DNA of 64,000 nt from Micropterix aruncella (Eukaryota; Arthropoda; Insecta; Lepidoptera; Micropterigidae): assembly GCA_944548615.1 (NCBI GenBank), contig OX155961.1, forward strand, positions 22,400,773 through 22,464,772. The letters are read 5' to 3'. The position numbers and the translations under genes were made by a program. The notes under the pieces are model-generated. The model ran no database searches. It worked only from the letters and a program-made list of their open reading frames with translations, and had not been told where the DNA came from. This document shows positions 53,430 through 63,941 of the stretch, piece after piece. Each line of letters begins with the position of its first letter. Within the stretch, counting starts at the first letter, position 1.

Positions 53430-54005
53430 GTGCCCTTTTTAACCGATTTCAAGGAGGCTATCAATTCGGTTGTATCTTTAAAAAAAAATGTTTCTTACAT
53501 CAGAACTCTACCATTTATGGACCGATTTGAAACATTCTTTTTTATTTGAAAGGCACATACTTGCAGATTGGTCCCATTTTTATCAAAATCCTGTTCTGAT
53601 GATGAGATCCATGAGGAATTAAGGGAACTCCTCAAATCTTATCATTCATATGATAGTTGAAAATGTACATGTTAATTCAAATCCGAAGACAATGAATTTT
53701 TTAATGGTAAGCATAACCTGATTCTACACCCTGGATTGGCTCCCGACGAGGGGACTCCTCAACGGTCAACAGCACAGACACGAAATTTTATATACTCATT
53801 CAGTTATGATAGCCCGTTCTAAGTTTCACCATAACATGGCTGCTGCACCCAGGGTTGACTCCCTAACGGTCAACAGCACAGACACGACATTTTGTATATG
53901 CATTTAATTACGACAGCCCGTTATAAGTTTCACCAAGACTGCGGCACCCAAGGATGGCTTCCAAGGAGAGAACTCCTCAACGATCAATACCACAGACACG
54001 AAATT
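53430..54005 (+). repeat. Interspersed repeat with 3 tandem units of 103-115 bp
   Basis: The units carry aacggtcaacagcacagaca at 53761 and 53864 and a diverged aacgatcaataccacagaca at 53979, each preceded by an attggctccc-type block. The upstream part (accgatttcaaggaggctat and ctgatgatgagatcc) looks like a common arthropod interspersed repeat. One unit is found at 9575-9660. Confidence 0.6.
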
Positions 54006-54129
54006 AGGAAAATAAGGCAGAAGAACTTTCTAATAAGGATTCTTATTACATTGCTCTCAAAGTAATTTATCACATAGTATCGCAGTTGATTTCTAGACAC
54101 CAATGTCAATATAAGAATTACAAATTACT

Positions 54130-54196
54130 TGATATAAAATCGAAGACTATCGCGGTTGTTTGACATTATAAATTCGTTTTCTATCCTATTTATAAA
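54130..54196. repeat. Penelope-like terminal repeat, copy E (internally deleted)
   Basis: The outer arm aaaatcgaagactatcgcgg plus ttgtttgacattata is joined directly to aaattcgttttctatcctat, the matching piece of copy D. Everything between is lost. Confidence 0.6.
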
Positions 54197-54224
54197 GTAC
54201 TTGATGGTACAAAACGGCTCATGT

Positions 54225-54615
54225 CAAGGCCCTACTTGATATGAGCAAGAAGAACCTTAAAACCACAATCGGTCTCCTCACCGGACACACGACCCTTAAA
54301 GCACATATATTCAACCTTGCCTTGACCGAGAGCAAGGACTGCCTAATATGTGGCGAAGAACCTAAAGACAGCATACACATCGTTGGTCGCTGCCCAGGGC
54401 TCGCCGCAAAAAGACACAGTTTACTGGGACGAGCCTTTCTCGAACCTGGCGATCTGCCCAACTTGAAGGTCAGTGATCTGTATGGACTGGTAAACAATAC
54501 CGGGCTACTAGTAGACCGCTGACCGAGCCACAAAGTGGGTAGTTACAAAAGATTTTATACATCCAGGTGACATAAAGAGCTGGAAACAAGCCCCCCACTT
54601 CGTTTACTACTACTA
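54225..54615 (+). pseudogene. LINE family A 3' end, second copy
   Basis: The frame reads KKNLKTTIGLLTGHTTLKAH, then IFNLALTESKDCLICGEEPK and DSIHIVGRCPGL, ending GLVNNTGLLVDR and stop. It is close to 1120-1400 but without that copy's deletion. The UTR is shared. It is truncated on the 5' side, where it meets the Penelope terminal repeat. Confidence 0.72.
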
Positions 54616-55497
54616 TTACTAATGGTTCAAGGCACAACAGTATAATCTACAAATAAATGTGAAAAAGCACATGTGAAAGTGCCTTTCTGTCTGTTGTCTG
54701 TCAATTTCGCTCTTTATTTCTAATTTCTCATACGAAATAAAAAGAGATAATATGCGATAAAGACGGTGCGGGAGCTCGGAAAAAGAGGGTAACTTTCTGA
54801 CATTGAAGAGGAAATAAGACAGGATTTTACTTTAGAAAAAATAAATATTTACAATGAGAGTGTATATTCGAAAGAAGAATGGATACAAGACACATCGCAA
54901 CTAAAGAACAAGGCACGAAATATAATTACATGCTGTATATTCATGTATATATGTATTACATGTATAAACTTCAACGTAATGGACATGTACAGTTATAATT
55001 AAAAGCGATTTTGATGTGCTTCCAGAGGAATGACAGGACTGCGATCTAAACTTCAGAATCACAGACATGAGACTTGAAATCGATACTGACAACCGGGGAT
55101 AAAAAGTAACACGACTTATATATAAACTACCAATGGACGCACTACCACCGACGTATCTAACTCTACGTTTCGAAGAGTGGTTGCAGTTGGCTTCTAAATA
55201 AATCTAGGAAAGAATGAGAGGAATTACTCAAGGCTCTTGTGTAAACGTAACCATACATATTGTGTAGTATATAATGATAAACTTCGGCTATAATGTTTAC
55301 GTCGATTCATAATAACACTACTTTGTTATGTTTATAATATAAATTGTTATCAAGGTAATTGTTGTCATGGAAATATGTATTACCATATTAAAATATATTA
55401 TTATATTATATGTAAGTACTTAATAATAATAGTATTTGACATGTTTTTATAATATAAATAAGTATAAAGTATACATCATATCTATATAAGTCTTGTG

Positions 55498-56160
55498 TAA
55501 TATGTAATATTTCCCGGCCATGCAGGAATCGAGGGAAATGAAAAAGCCGACGAACTTGCTAGGACGGGAGCAAAGGGAACGTTATACGGCCCTGAACCTT
55601 GCTGTGGCGTACCAAAAAGCCTTGCAAACCTAATGCTCAAACAAATGTGTTTAGAACAATCCGTCAACCACTGGAACAACACGCCAGGGTTGAATCATTC
55701 CAAAGCGCTTATTAAGCCTTACGACCGTAAGACGGCCCGTGAGGCCCTATCGCTAAATAGGAACAATCTACGCATACTGGTAAGGGCGCTCACGGGGCAT
55801 TGTGGCCTGAACAAACACATGTTCAACCTCAAGCTCAAAGACACAAAAATGTGCAGGTTCTGCCAAGGGGCAGAGGAAACTCCCCAGCACCTCATGTGCG
55901 AGTGTGGCCCGCTGATGCGTAAAAGATACAACCACCTGGGTGGTCACTACCTCCAACCTGAGGAGGTAAAACAATCTGGCGCCAAAAGCCTGCTGCGGTT
56001 CTTAAATGACACGAGGCTTAGCGCAGAACTATAGTAGGTGGCGAGCACAATAGATCAGCAATGGTCGCAGTGTTACAAGGCTCATTAAGACCTTAGAAAA
56101 GCCCCACTCAACAAATTAAAATTAAAATATGTAATAATATACATGTTTAAGTATAATTTG
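55498..56160 (+). pseudogene. RNase H-type LINE 3' end, open frame to its natural stop
   Basis: The frame is open from about 55501 to 56036: FPGHAGIEGNEKADELARTG (RNase H end), then HWNNTPGLNHSKALIKPYDR, then ILVRALTGHCGLNKHMFNLK and CRFCQGAEETPQHLMCEC. It retains RNase H C-terminal and CCHC (C-x2-C-x8-H-x4-C) motifs as in I/R1/Loa-like LINEs. 5' truncated; the UTR runs to about 56160. Confidence 0.75.
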
Positions 56161-56164
56161 TCGC

Positions 56165-56733
56165 TCCCCCTTAAGTAGATATCATCGAAAAAATGGTAAA
56201 AATTGCAATGTTTCCTGAAAATCAACGTTTTTGACATGTTTCTCGGTTACGCAAAATGCTTAGATATATGCAATAAGTCAGGGCAGATGATGTGATAATG
56301 ACTTCCGAAGTCCTTGACGATACGTATCGATACGAAATAGAGCCCATACAATTTATCTCAAATTACCAAATAACATTTGAATAATGGAGATTACCTACGA
56401 GTCATCCGCAGATATTGTTTTTTATCGTAGTCATTATCGTACAATTACACTTTTTATAGCGAATGTTGTGTCACTAAATAAAAACGAAATAGTGTGTATG
56501 TAATAATAATATAATAATATTCTGTGACGACAAAAAAGGGACAAAAATAATTAGATATAAATATATCGCAATGGAAATTATCTAGAAGAGTCATGTATAT
56601 TTCAGTATTTTTAGCTAGTTTTATTGTCAGACATTATTGAGAATGCTGTAATCGAATTTAGAAAGTCAAAAGTATATTTATACACACCTATTTTAAGGGG
56701 CATTCCATTGTCATGGGTAGGATATTTGCTTAG
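56165..56733. other. Intron 1, no gene seen
   Basis: No supported feature is present up to the (ttta)n microsatellite at 56738-56770. Confidence 0.4.
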
Positions 56734-56734
56734 T

Positions 56735-57460
56735 AAATTTATTTATTTATTTATTTATTTATTTATTTGCAGCTGTTATAAAAAACATACAAAAAAAACA
56801 AGAACACACAGATTAAAAATTAAAACTATAAATAGACAAAGAGTATGAAATAACGCTACAAACGCTGTAAATTAGGGGTATCCTCAGGATATCTCTTATC
56901 CTGGTTTTCAGGACACACCTATTCATTATTGATACATAGGTATATGATTTTTTAAATAAAATAACCAAATCAAATAAATCTTAAAACAAAAAATCCAAAT
57001 AATCATAATCAAATAAATACACAAATCGAAATAATCAAAATCAAGATATTTAATATCAAACGATATTAAAAGAAAATAACGTAATTACATAAATTTAATA
57101 ATCTACATATAATAAATCAAAAATAATCAAAATCAAAATATTTAAAATTAAATAATCAGGTTAAAAATTAATAAATAAACGAAGACAATAGTAATAATCC
57201 AATTAGCAATAGTTATTTTAAAATAAAATAAAATGATGACATCTAAATATCTTCCTTTAATAATAAACTTTTAAAGTGGTCCTTAAATACTGCAATTGAT
57301 TTCGATCGCAAAGCCATTCCCAACCGATTCCATACAACCGCAGAATAATACGAAAAGCTGCTTTGGAAATGTGTAGTTTTGTGCTTGGGTATTATAGCAA
57401 GTTGTTCACGTGCCCGTGTTGAATGGACATGCCGGTTACGGGACCACGTAATTGTGTGTG
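56735..57460 (-). pseudogene. CR1/Jockey-type LINE C-terminal end
   Basis: The minus strand reads TRAREQLAIIPKHKTTHFQS, then SFSYYSAVVWNRLGMALRSK and SIAVFKDHFKSLLLK, a typical C-terminus (SFxxxxxxxWNxLxxxxR...FKxxLK). The UTR is very AT-rich and ends in the (taaa)n repeat at 56738-56770. Confidence 0.68.
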
Positions 57461-57664
57461 TGTTAATAAAAATTGTGTCTTAGATGCCTTAAAAAGGCTA
57501 CACAATATAAATTTTGTAAAATTTCTTTTTAAAGACAACGACTAATTCTATTTTAAATGAATAGTTAGCAACAGAACATTAACCCCATTTTATTTTATTT
57601 GACATCGAGGTTGACTTTCTTATAAATAAATTCTTATAAAATAAAAAGTTTTGAAATAAATTAC

Positions 57665-57905
57665 CTTTCCCTTTCCCTTCCCATTCTCTTCCTTTTAAAA
57701 CCTGTGCGTACTTATATGATTTAGTTTATTTTGGTGTGTCACATTCTGTGCCCACAAATAGTTTAATATTTTTTTTTACTTATTATATAACTTATTATAT
57801 AGGTTAAGTTAGTAAGTATCCGCTAACAATGTTGGCAAATCAGTACAGGTTAGCTTTAGAATATTGCCTGTTTGCAATAAGCTCGCATTTTCTTTTGAAT
57901 AGAGC
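57665..57905 (+). repeat. CR1-like LINE 3' UTR, copy 4
   Basis: The string ggttagctttagaatattgc, then tgtttgcaataagctcgc, is the complement of the UTR at 23850-23900. No coding part remains. Confidence 0.6.
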
Positions 57906-58528
57906 GTTTTTTTATATTTTTCAGGCGATCGAACGCATCGATGTTTTCATTTGAATTCAGGTAGCAGACAACAGCATAATCTATAAGTTACCTCTGCAAC
58001 AGAAAAGCTGTTATAAATTCATTGGCTGGCATATCACTCTTTTGCTTGCCAAGAAAGAAGTGGATCCGTAACTCATGACTATTACAAGATTTTTAGCCGC
58101 CTTGCGATGCATTGATTTATGGAATAGGTTTGGGAGAAAAATCTTTAATTGTGATAATAATAGGTTTTTATTCGATCCAGAAAGACATTTATAAATAAAT
58201 TCCAATAAAAGAAAACAGCTGAGACGCCGATCAGTGATAGGCACTAATTTTCAACCCCTTTTTGAATACATTGTTGGCAGTATGTTATGTATGTTTCACG
58301 CAAATTATTATACGAGTAATTATCACAAATGGAAATAGAATTTCAAAATTACCCTGACAAGTAGTCTGATAATAAATAACATATATGTTTTAATTATAAT
58401 ATATTTTTATAGTGGCAGTATTTTAATTAAAAATGTATTTTTTAAAAAAGTGTTTAAAGTAAGTTTATTGTGCTTATTGTTTAAAATTAATATACTTACA
58501 AGTAGATGTAATCTTAAAAAATAAAATT

Positions 58529-58533
<5 letters not shown>

Positions 58534-58581
<48 letters not shown>
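58534..58581. repeat. (GA)n microsatellite
   Basis: An uninterrupted ga dinucleotide array of about 24 units. Open frames over it (poly Leu-Ser) are artefacts. No gene is seen in 57910-59150 beyond this. Confidence 0.9.
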
Positions 58582-58584
<3 letters not shown>

Positions 58585-59158
58585 TTCAAAATTAGATATA
58601 GTTTGGGACAACGAAAGCATAAAAAATATTGACAGAGATAAACGTTCAAAGAACACGGGTCACTGCTACGCTGAAACTACCTAAAGGTTAGGCCAATTTG
58701 ATGATGAATCTTAAGGAAGGAACATTTAGGAAGGGTATTTTTTTTCTTTCAGACATGAATTCGTCATCATTGAGTTATCCGAAAATGACATCCTACTTAC
58801 CCTAGTACCTATAGTCCGAGAGATATAGGGCTCAAAGTGACGCGCGGCGGAATCAAACTTCCACCCCCTCCCCCCGCCACCCGCGGGGTGGTTCCCGGTG
58901 GCTCCCGGTCTAAATCCACTCAGGACCACCTAAGGAACAATTGTGCCAAGTATGAGCCTTTAATCACAAAATGCAGGGTACATCGCACTAAATCCCCAGC
59001 TACAGTGACGAGCCGACCCAAATTAACGAAAGCAGGTCATCAGGCCCAAGCTGCACGGAACCGTTGATCACCAGATATCATTGGTGTACATGTGGAACCA
59101 GCTATCTAATAAATTGGATGTTCGAACTTTCGAGCTGCAATGAAAATTGAGGACTCAC

Positions 59159-59283
59159 CTATAATCAACATCATCGCCATGCTTCGAAGATCCAGTGCTG
59201 CTGGCTGTATCGTCATTCTCGATCCAAGGCTTCATTGGGTGCACTAGAGACAATTCTGCGCCATACAAAACGACAGACTCCAT
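59159..59283 (-). CDS. GRAMD2-like gene, coding exon 1 (residues 1-41 plus two bases)
   Basis: The first coding exon starts with MESVVLYGAELSLVHPMKPW and continues with an acidic, Ser/Thr-rich stretch ending in DDVDY. The ATG is the first in its frame after an upstream in-frame TGA. The exon closes with AG followed by the donor GTGAGT. Its two leftover bases join the single A that opens exon 2 to give an Arg codon, and this phase match across 44 kb is the main reason for assigning it to the gene. No domain is recognised here, and the segment is probably cytosolic and disordered. Upstream non-coding exons are possible but cannot be seen. cDNA would settle the link. Confidence 0.72.
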
Positions 59284-59798
59284 CGCACACAGTCTGTTAT
59301 AAAGACTACACCATTCACAGTCACCCACCGAACTAATTGACACCGAAAACCCGCGATCTCAAGTGTTTCTTCGATAACGAGGCTACATTATAAGCAGCAG
59401 CTAATTAATATCCTACTCGAGACCGGACGCTCTGTTGAATAAACCCGTTATCTCAGCCTCAAAATTTATGTCGTGAGATAAGCTAGAGCAGCGTGTTTCG
59501 GCTGAGACGCCAGTCGCCACTGTGTTGTTTCTTTTTGGATAATAAACCCGACAATGGATCCGGCGAGGAAAAATTAACCGCAAGCAATGAAAAAAATGAC
59601 ATGTGAATCAACGCAGCGTTATAAATTCCCGCGGTGATACACACGGAAATATGGCAATAAATTAACCGAGTTTAAATACCCTATCTAATTATGACAAGAA
59701 CAATAATTTAAAATAATAAAAACGTGACTGGCGTTACAAAAAGTGAACTATTGTATTTACTATTGAGGAGTGCTGGAACAAAAAACGCTAAATACGTT

Positions 59799-60363
59799 TT
59801 TTACTTTCCTGACGACCTATCGGAAAGGAAAGTATTGTGATCGCGCTAAAAAAAAATTTGAGATGAAGATGGGAATATATATTTTGAGACTCCCTGAGAC
59901 GATTGAGACTATTTCCAGACCGATCTCTGTCTGTATGTATGTCTGTATGTCTGTATGTCTGTATGTATGTATTCTTCCACGATAGCGCCCAGACGCTTAA
60001 TCGGATTGAGCTGAAATTTGGTATATAAGCTTCTGTTAACCGTCGGAGGAACCCATTAGTTTTTGGAGTCCCTACGCCCTACGGTTGTGGTACCTCCCAT
60101 ACAAATTTGGGGTTCCCGGCGAAAAAATTGTTTCCGCGATAGCGCCCAGACGCTTAATCTGTCTAAGTTAAAATTTGGCATAGAAGCTTCTGTTAACCAT
60201 CGGAAGAACCTATTAGTTTTTGGGGTACTTACGACCAACGTTTGGGGTACCTGCCATACAAATTTGGGGTACTAGAGTAAAAAATGTCGCTGTTTTTTCG
60301 CACCTCCCCGGATACTATAAAATATAGTCAGGAAAGTCTTGGGGTGACACAACCGATTTTTTT
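59799..60363 (-). repeat. 560-bp repeat, right partner of the distant inverted pair
   Basis: Reverse complement of 6605-7166 with almost no differences besides an extra taaaatata-like stretch near 60318. It lies about 520 bp upstream of the first coding exon of the host gene, so it could overlap its promoter region. Confidence 0.88.
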
Positions 60364-60752
60364 ATTGGTGTTTTGTATAAGGTTAAACAGTAACGCTAAC
60401 GATTCTCCTGTGAGATCTATTCAAGATCTGCTAAAAACGGGTGAAAAATGCGTCTGATTTCAATAGGTTCAATAAAACACCGATAAATACAGTTGGCCAG
60501 CTGAGCAAATAAATATGTTTTTCCATATCACATTAAACTTCGATAAATGCACAAGGTTTGCGGTTGTAATAATGGACAATACTAGTTTCTCTTGCAACAC
60601 CGTTTGTAAACGCCAAAACTCAAATAAAAGCCAAAACGGATGATGGAAATTATTGACAAACAATTTGTAAAAGAATGGCAACATCAACATGAATTTCAGT
60701 GATAACTTCTAAAATTGATTAGCCAAAATTTTTAGCCTTTGAATCTCTAAAA

Positions 60753-61166
60753 TTGATTAGCCAGACCATCAATCATAAAATCACCGCCGAGGACATTATA
60801 TCTACATCCAGGACAACTACTACTAACTACTCCAAGCGAAATCCTCGCTCTGTCATCGTCAAATTTTCCACCCAACTACAACGCGATACTTTCCTCAATT
60901 CGGTCAAATCATTCAATAAAGCTTGTAAAAACAACTCAGAGAAACTGAACACATCACACCTTAAGCTTACTGACGAACATCAACCTATCTATATATCTGA
61001 TCTACTAACACAAAAAGCAAAATATTTACTGATGATGTCAAAAAAGTTTGCCAAACAACACAATTTTACATTCTGTTGGACCAAACATGGTAAAATATTC
61101 CTAAAGCAGAGAGAAAATGCAAAAACGTATACTATTATTAACGAAGACTCATTCACCAAGATTTAG
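60753..61166 (+). CDS. LINE ORF1 C-terminal part (FP25K-like domain)
   Basis: It reads NPRSVIVKFSTQLQRDTFLN, then LNTSHLKLTDEHQPIYISDL and LLMMSKKFAKQHNFTFCWTK, ending DSFTKI. This matches the C-terminal domain found in ORF1 of insect CR1/Jockey-type LINEs and in the baculovirus FP25K family; the LINE context makes it ORF1. No ATG is present; the frame is open from about 60720 and the N-terminus is lost. Confidence 0.72.
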   Translation: MISQTINHKITAEDIISTSRTTTTNYSKRNPRSVIVKFSTQLQRDTFLNSVKSFNKACKNNSEKLNTSHLKLTDEHQPIYISDLLTQKAKYLLMMSKKFAKQHNFTFCWTKHGKIFLKQRENAKTYTIINEDSFTKI

Positions 61167-61600
61167 AGTTTTTTTCGTAGTAATAGCCAAAATTGTTAAC
61201 CATTATCTTCTTACTGCAATACAAAAATATGGTCTAATTATCTTTTTTTCAATAAATCTACTTAGGTTATTTATTATAAGAAGAGCAACTTTTCATAGTA
61301 TGTATTATTTAATATTACAGTTTCTATCATATATTTATGTATACTTTTATTATTTATATTCAACTTACTTAAATATATCCATTAATTTAGAAAATACTAT
61401 TCGTTATCCGCCTTGTTTTATGATATCCTATAATTATATTTCTACATATAAACATGTCTATGATTTTATTTCGAGGAATTGCCTAATATTAATCTCCATA
61501 AATACTCAATTATTAAAAATGAAAATACCAATAATTAAGCTACAATTAGTGCAAATACTGCTCGATGGGTCGAAAATCAATTTATTCTATTTAAATATAA

Positions 61601-62560
61601 ATGGCTGATTTCATCGATTGCTTAGGCGACTATGAAAGCAGCCCTTGTAAAGTCTTTGATTCAGTTAATAATTGTAAAAAATACATTAAATCCGAGAAAC
61701 ATCTTAAAATAATATCACTTAATATTCGTAGCATTAGGAAAAATTTCGATGATTTTCTTCTTTTACTGCACCAACTTAACAATAAAGTGGATATCCTGAT
61801 TCTTACCGAATGTTGGATCAGTGATTTCTATGTACCCAAAATACTAAATGGATACAAATGTCACTACGCAAAAAATGTTATATTGCAAAATGACGGGGTT
61901 GTGGTCTACATAAAATCAGAAATTAGTGCTATAGTAACGGAAAAAATAATCGAGGACGCTAACTGCCTGCATATAATAATAAATAAAAACATTAATCTTT
62001 TTGCAATGTACAAGACGCCTAGCAAAACAAACATTTCTAACTTCTTAAAATCGCTAAACAATGTGCTGCAACAGTATTCCCATGATGGAAGCAGTGTAAT
62101 AGTAGCCGGAGATACGAATATTAATATCATTAATAATCGGCATGCGCAGTCAGAGGATTATCTCAACATGCTGGCCAAAATTGGAATGACAGCTGCAATC
62201 AACAAAGCTACAAGAGTAGATCGTTATCAATCCAGTTGTATTGATCATTTCATGATCAGATCTAAACTACTAGTAAAATCATTTATCTTGACAACTTCAA
62301 TCACAGACCATTACCTCACTGGACTCTGTATATCGGGAAACACAGTAAAATCTACCCATCCGATAGTCAGTAAGCCAGTCATAGATAACGTTAAGCTATT
62401 GGATTTAATTAAAAAATCAAACTGGTCTTCAGTACTAAATGCAAAAGAGGCAAACGTTGCAGCTAATAATCTCCTAAACATAATGACTCAATGTCTCAAA
62501 GACTCGTCTTCTAATAAGAAAGTCACAAAAAGGAAAGTACACACTAAACTCAAACCGTGA
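61601..62560 (+). CDS. LINE ORF2, AP-like endonuclease part
   Basis: The ATG at 61601 begins MADFIDCLGD. The APE-type endonuclease motifs are in order: SLNIRSIRKNFDDF (Asn), ILILTECW (Glu), NDGVVVYIK, VIVAGDTNIN (Asp/Asn), CIDHFMI (Asp-His) and ITDHYLTGLCI (Asp-His). The frame closes at a TGA where relatives have Trp in a K-P-W-I-T context, so I read it as a nonsense mutation separating the nuclease from the polymerase. It nicks target DNA for target-primed reverse transcription in intact relatives. Confidence 0.85.
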   Translation: MADFIDCLGDYESSPCKVFDSVNNCKKYIKSEKHLKIISLNIRSIRKNFDDFLLLLHQLNNKVDILILTECWISDFYVPKILNGYKCHYAKNVILQNDGVVVYIKSEISAIVTEKIIEDANCLHIIINKNINLFAMYKTPSKTNISNFLKSLNNVLQQYSHDGSSVIVAGDTNINIINNRHAQSEDYLNMLAKIGMTAAINKATRVDRYQSSCIDHFMIRSKLLVKSFILTTSITDHYLTGLCISGNTVKSTHPIVSKPVIDNVKLLDLIKKSNWSSVLNAKEANVAANNLLNIMTQCLKDSSSNKKVTKRKVHTKLKP

Positions 62561-62594
62561 ATTACGGAAGGCTTTCTATTTTGTATTAAAAAAC

Positions 62595-63941
62595 GTGACA
62601 AGATTCATAAGCAAACAAAAGACAACCCAAATGATATACAACTTTACACATACTACAAAAAATATCGAAACATATGTACAAATATTATTAAAAAAACTAA
62701 GGAAATATAGCGATCAGATACGACAAGCTGGCGAAGATAAAAGAAAAATTTGGAAAAGCATTAACAATATGGCCTCAAGACAAAAAATTAAACCTACTTT
62801 TGAAAAAATATTAATAGGCAAGGATTTAAAACACATGGAAACTCATAAGAATGATATTGTAAATTATGTCAATGAATTCTTCACAACAGCAGGACAGAAG
62901 TTAGCAAAATCAATACTACGTGATTCCCAAACTACAGAAACAGTTTTGGCTAACTTAATTGATGTTACTCTAAAAAAAGATAAATGTTTTAAACTCCTAC
63001 CTACAAACAAACTTGAAGTATCCAAGACAATCAATAAACTTAAAACGGGATGTTCACCGGGCATCGACGGTCTACCTGTAACTATTTTTAAGGAGGCATC
63101 TGATATTATTGCGGAGCCTCTGGCGCACGTAATAAACGCTAGTTTTGAATCAGGCCAGCTCCCCCGATGGCTTAAGTCTGCGAAAGTCATCCCAATCCAT
63201 AAATCTGGCAATACCGAGGACATTGGGAATTACCGTCCAATCTCGCTGCTGAATATAGCTTCAAGGGTCATCGAAAAAATTGTTAAAAATAGGCTAACTG
63301 AATACCTTGAAGAAGTAGGATTTTTTTCACCAAACCAATTTGGCTTTAGACAAGGTCAGAGTACAAACGACGCCATAAATACCCTAAATCAATATATATC
63401 GGAAAATCTAGACAAATCAAAAAAGGTGACGGCGGTATTTCTGGACTTAGATAAAGCCTTTGACACTGTTTCTCACGCCATACTAGTAAAAAAACTAGAA
63501 ATGATTGGAATTGAAGGACCTTCACCGTTGTGGTTCCAAAGTTACTTGGAGATGAGACCGCAAGTCATTTCCATAAATGGTCATCTAAGTACTGAACGCA
63601 GCACTGTTTATGGTGTACCCCAAGGCAGCGTACTGGGACCACTTCTATTCCTCATATATATCAATGACCTGTGCAATATTCGATTAGACGGCAGAATAAT
63701 AACATTCGCCGATGACACAGTTTTATTAGCCGAGGCAGATACATGGCATCAAGTAATAAATAAATCACAAAACAACATAAATTTGGTTAAAAATTGGCTT
63801 GACAATAACCTCCTTACTCTTAATTCCTCTAAAACGAAATATATCAACTTCAGTCTACGACACATCGACACAAGTTTACACTTACTAACAATTCATAAAC
63901 CCACATGTGTAAGGAGGGGGTGTGCCTTGCCTGTGCCCTAA
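62595..63941 (+). pseudogene. LINE ORF2, reverse transcriptase part (frameshifted)
   Basis: True coding in this frame starts near 62705; the bases before it belong to the first frame. Motifs: KLKTGCSPGIDGLPVTIFKE, YRPISLLNIASRVIEKIVKN, FGFRQGQSTNDAIN, VFLDLDKAFDTVSH (first Asp), GVPQGSVLGPLLFLIYINDL and FADDTVLLAEA (FADD catalytic pair). It ends by frameshift near 63910; the matching frame continues NDMKYLGIIIDSNL up to the window edge. Clade CR1/Jockey, not further resolved. Confidence 0.85.

Larger units (their letters stand above)
2017..59283 (-). other. Host gene span: GRAM domain-containing protein 2-like, 8 coding exons
   Basis: This is the only cellular gene I can support. Eight exons on the minus strand have GT donors and AG acceptors, and lengths of 125, 200, 104, 201, 208, 170, 129 and 135 nt that sum to 424 codons including the stop, with every junction in phase. 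The predicted product has 423 residues: acidic N-terminus (1-42), Ala-rich linker (about 55-78), GRAM domain (about 90-195), Ser/acidic linker (211-295), one membrane segment (about 300-322) and a C-terminal tail of about 100 residues. There is no VASt lipid-transfer domain, which argues for GRAMD2/GRAMD2B rather than GRAMD1/Aster. Family members are ER membrane proteins that bind phosphoinositides at ER-plasma membrane contacts; that role is inferred. Introns are 44075, 2577, 1194, 781, 1365, 1690 and 4313 bp. Confidence 0.88.

Noticed and set aside
58407..58656. Leu/Ser-rich frames of 60-80 codons
   Set aside because: Produced by the (GA)n microsatellite.
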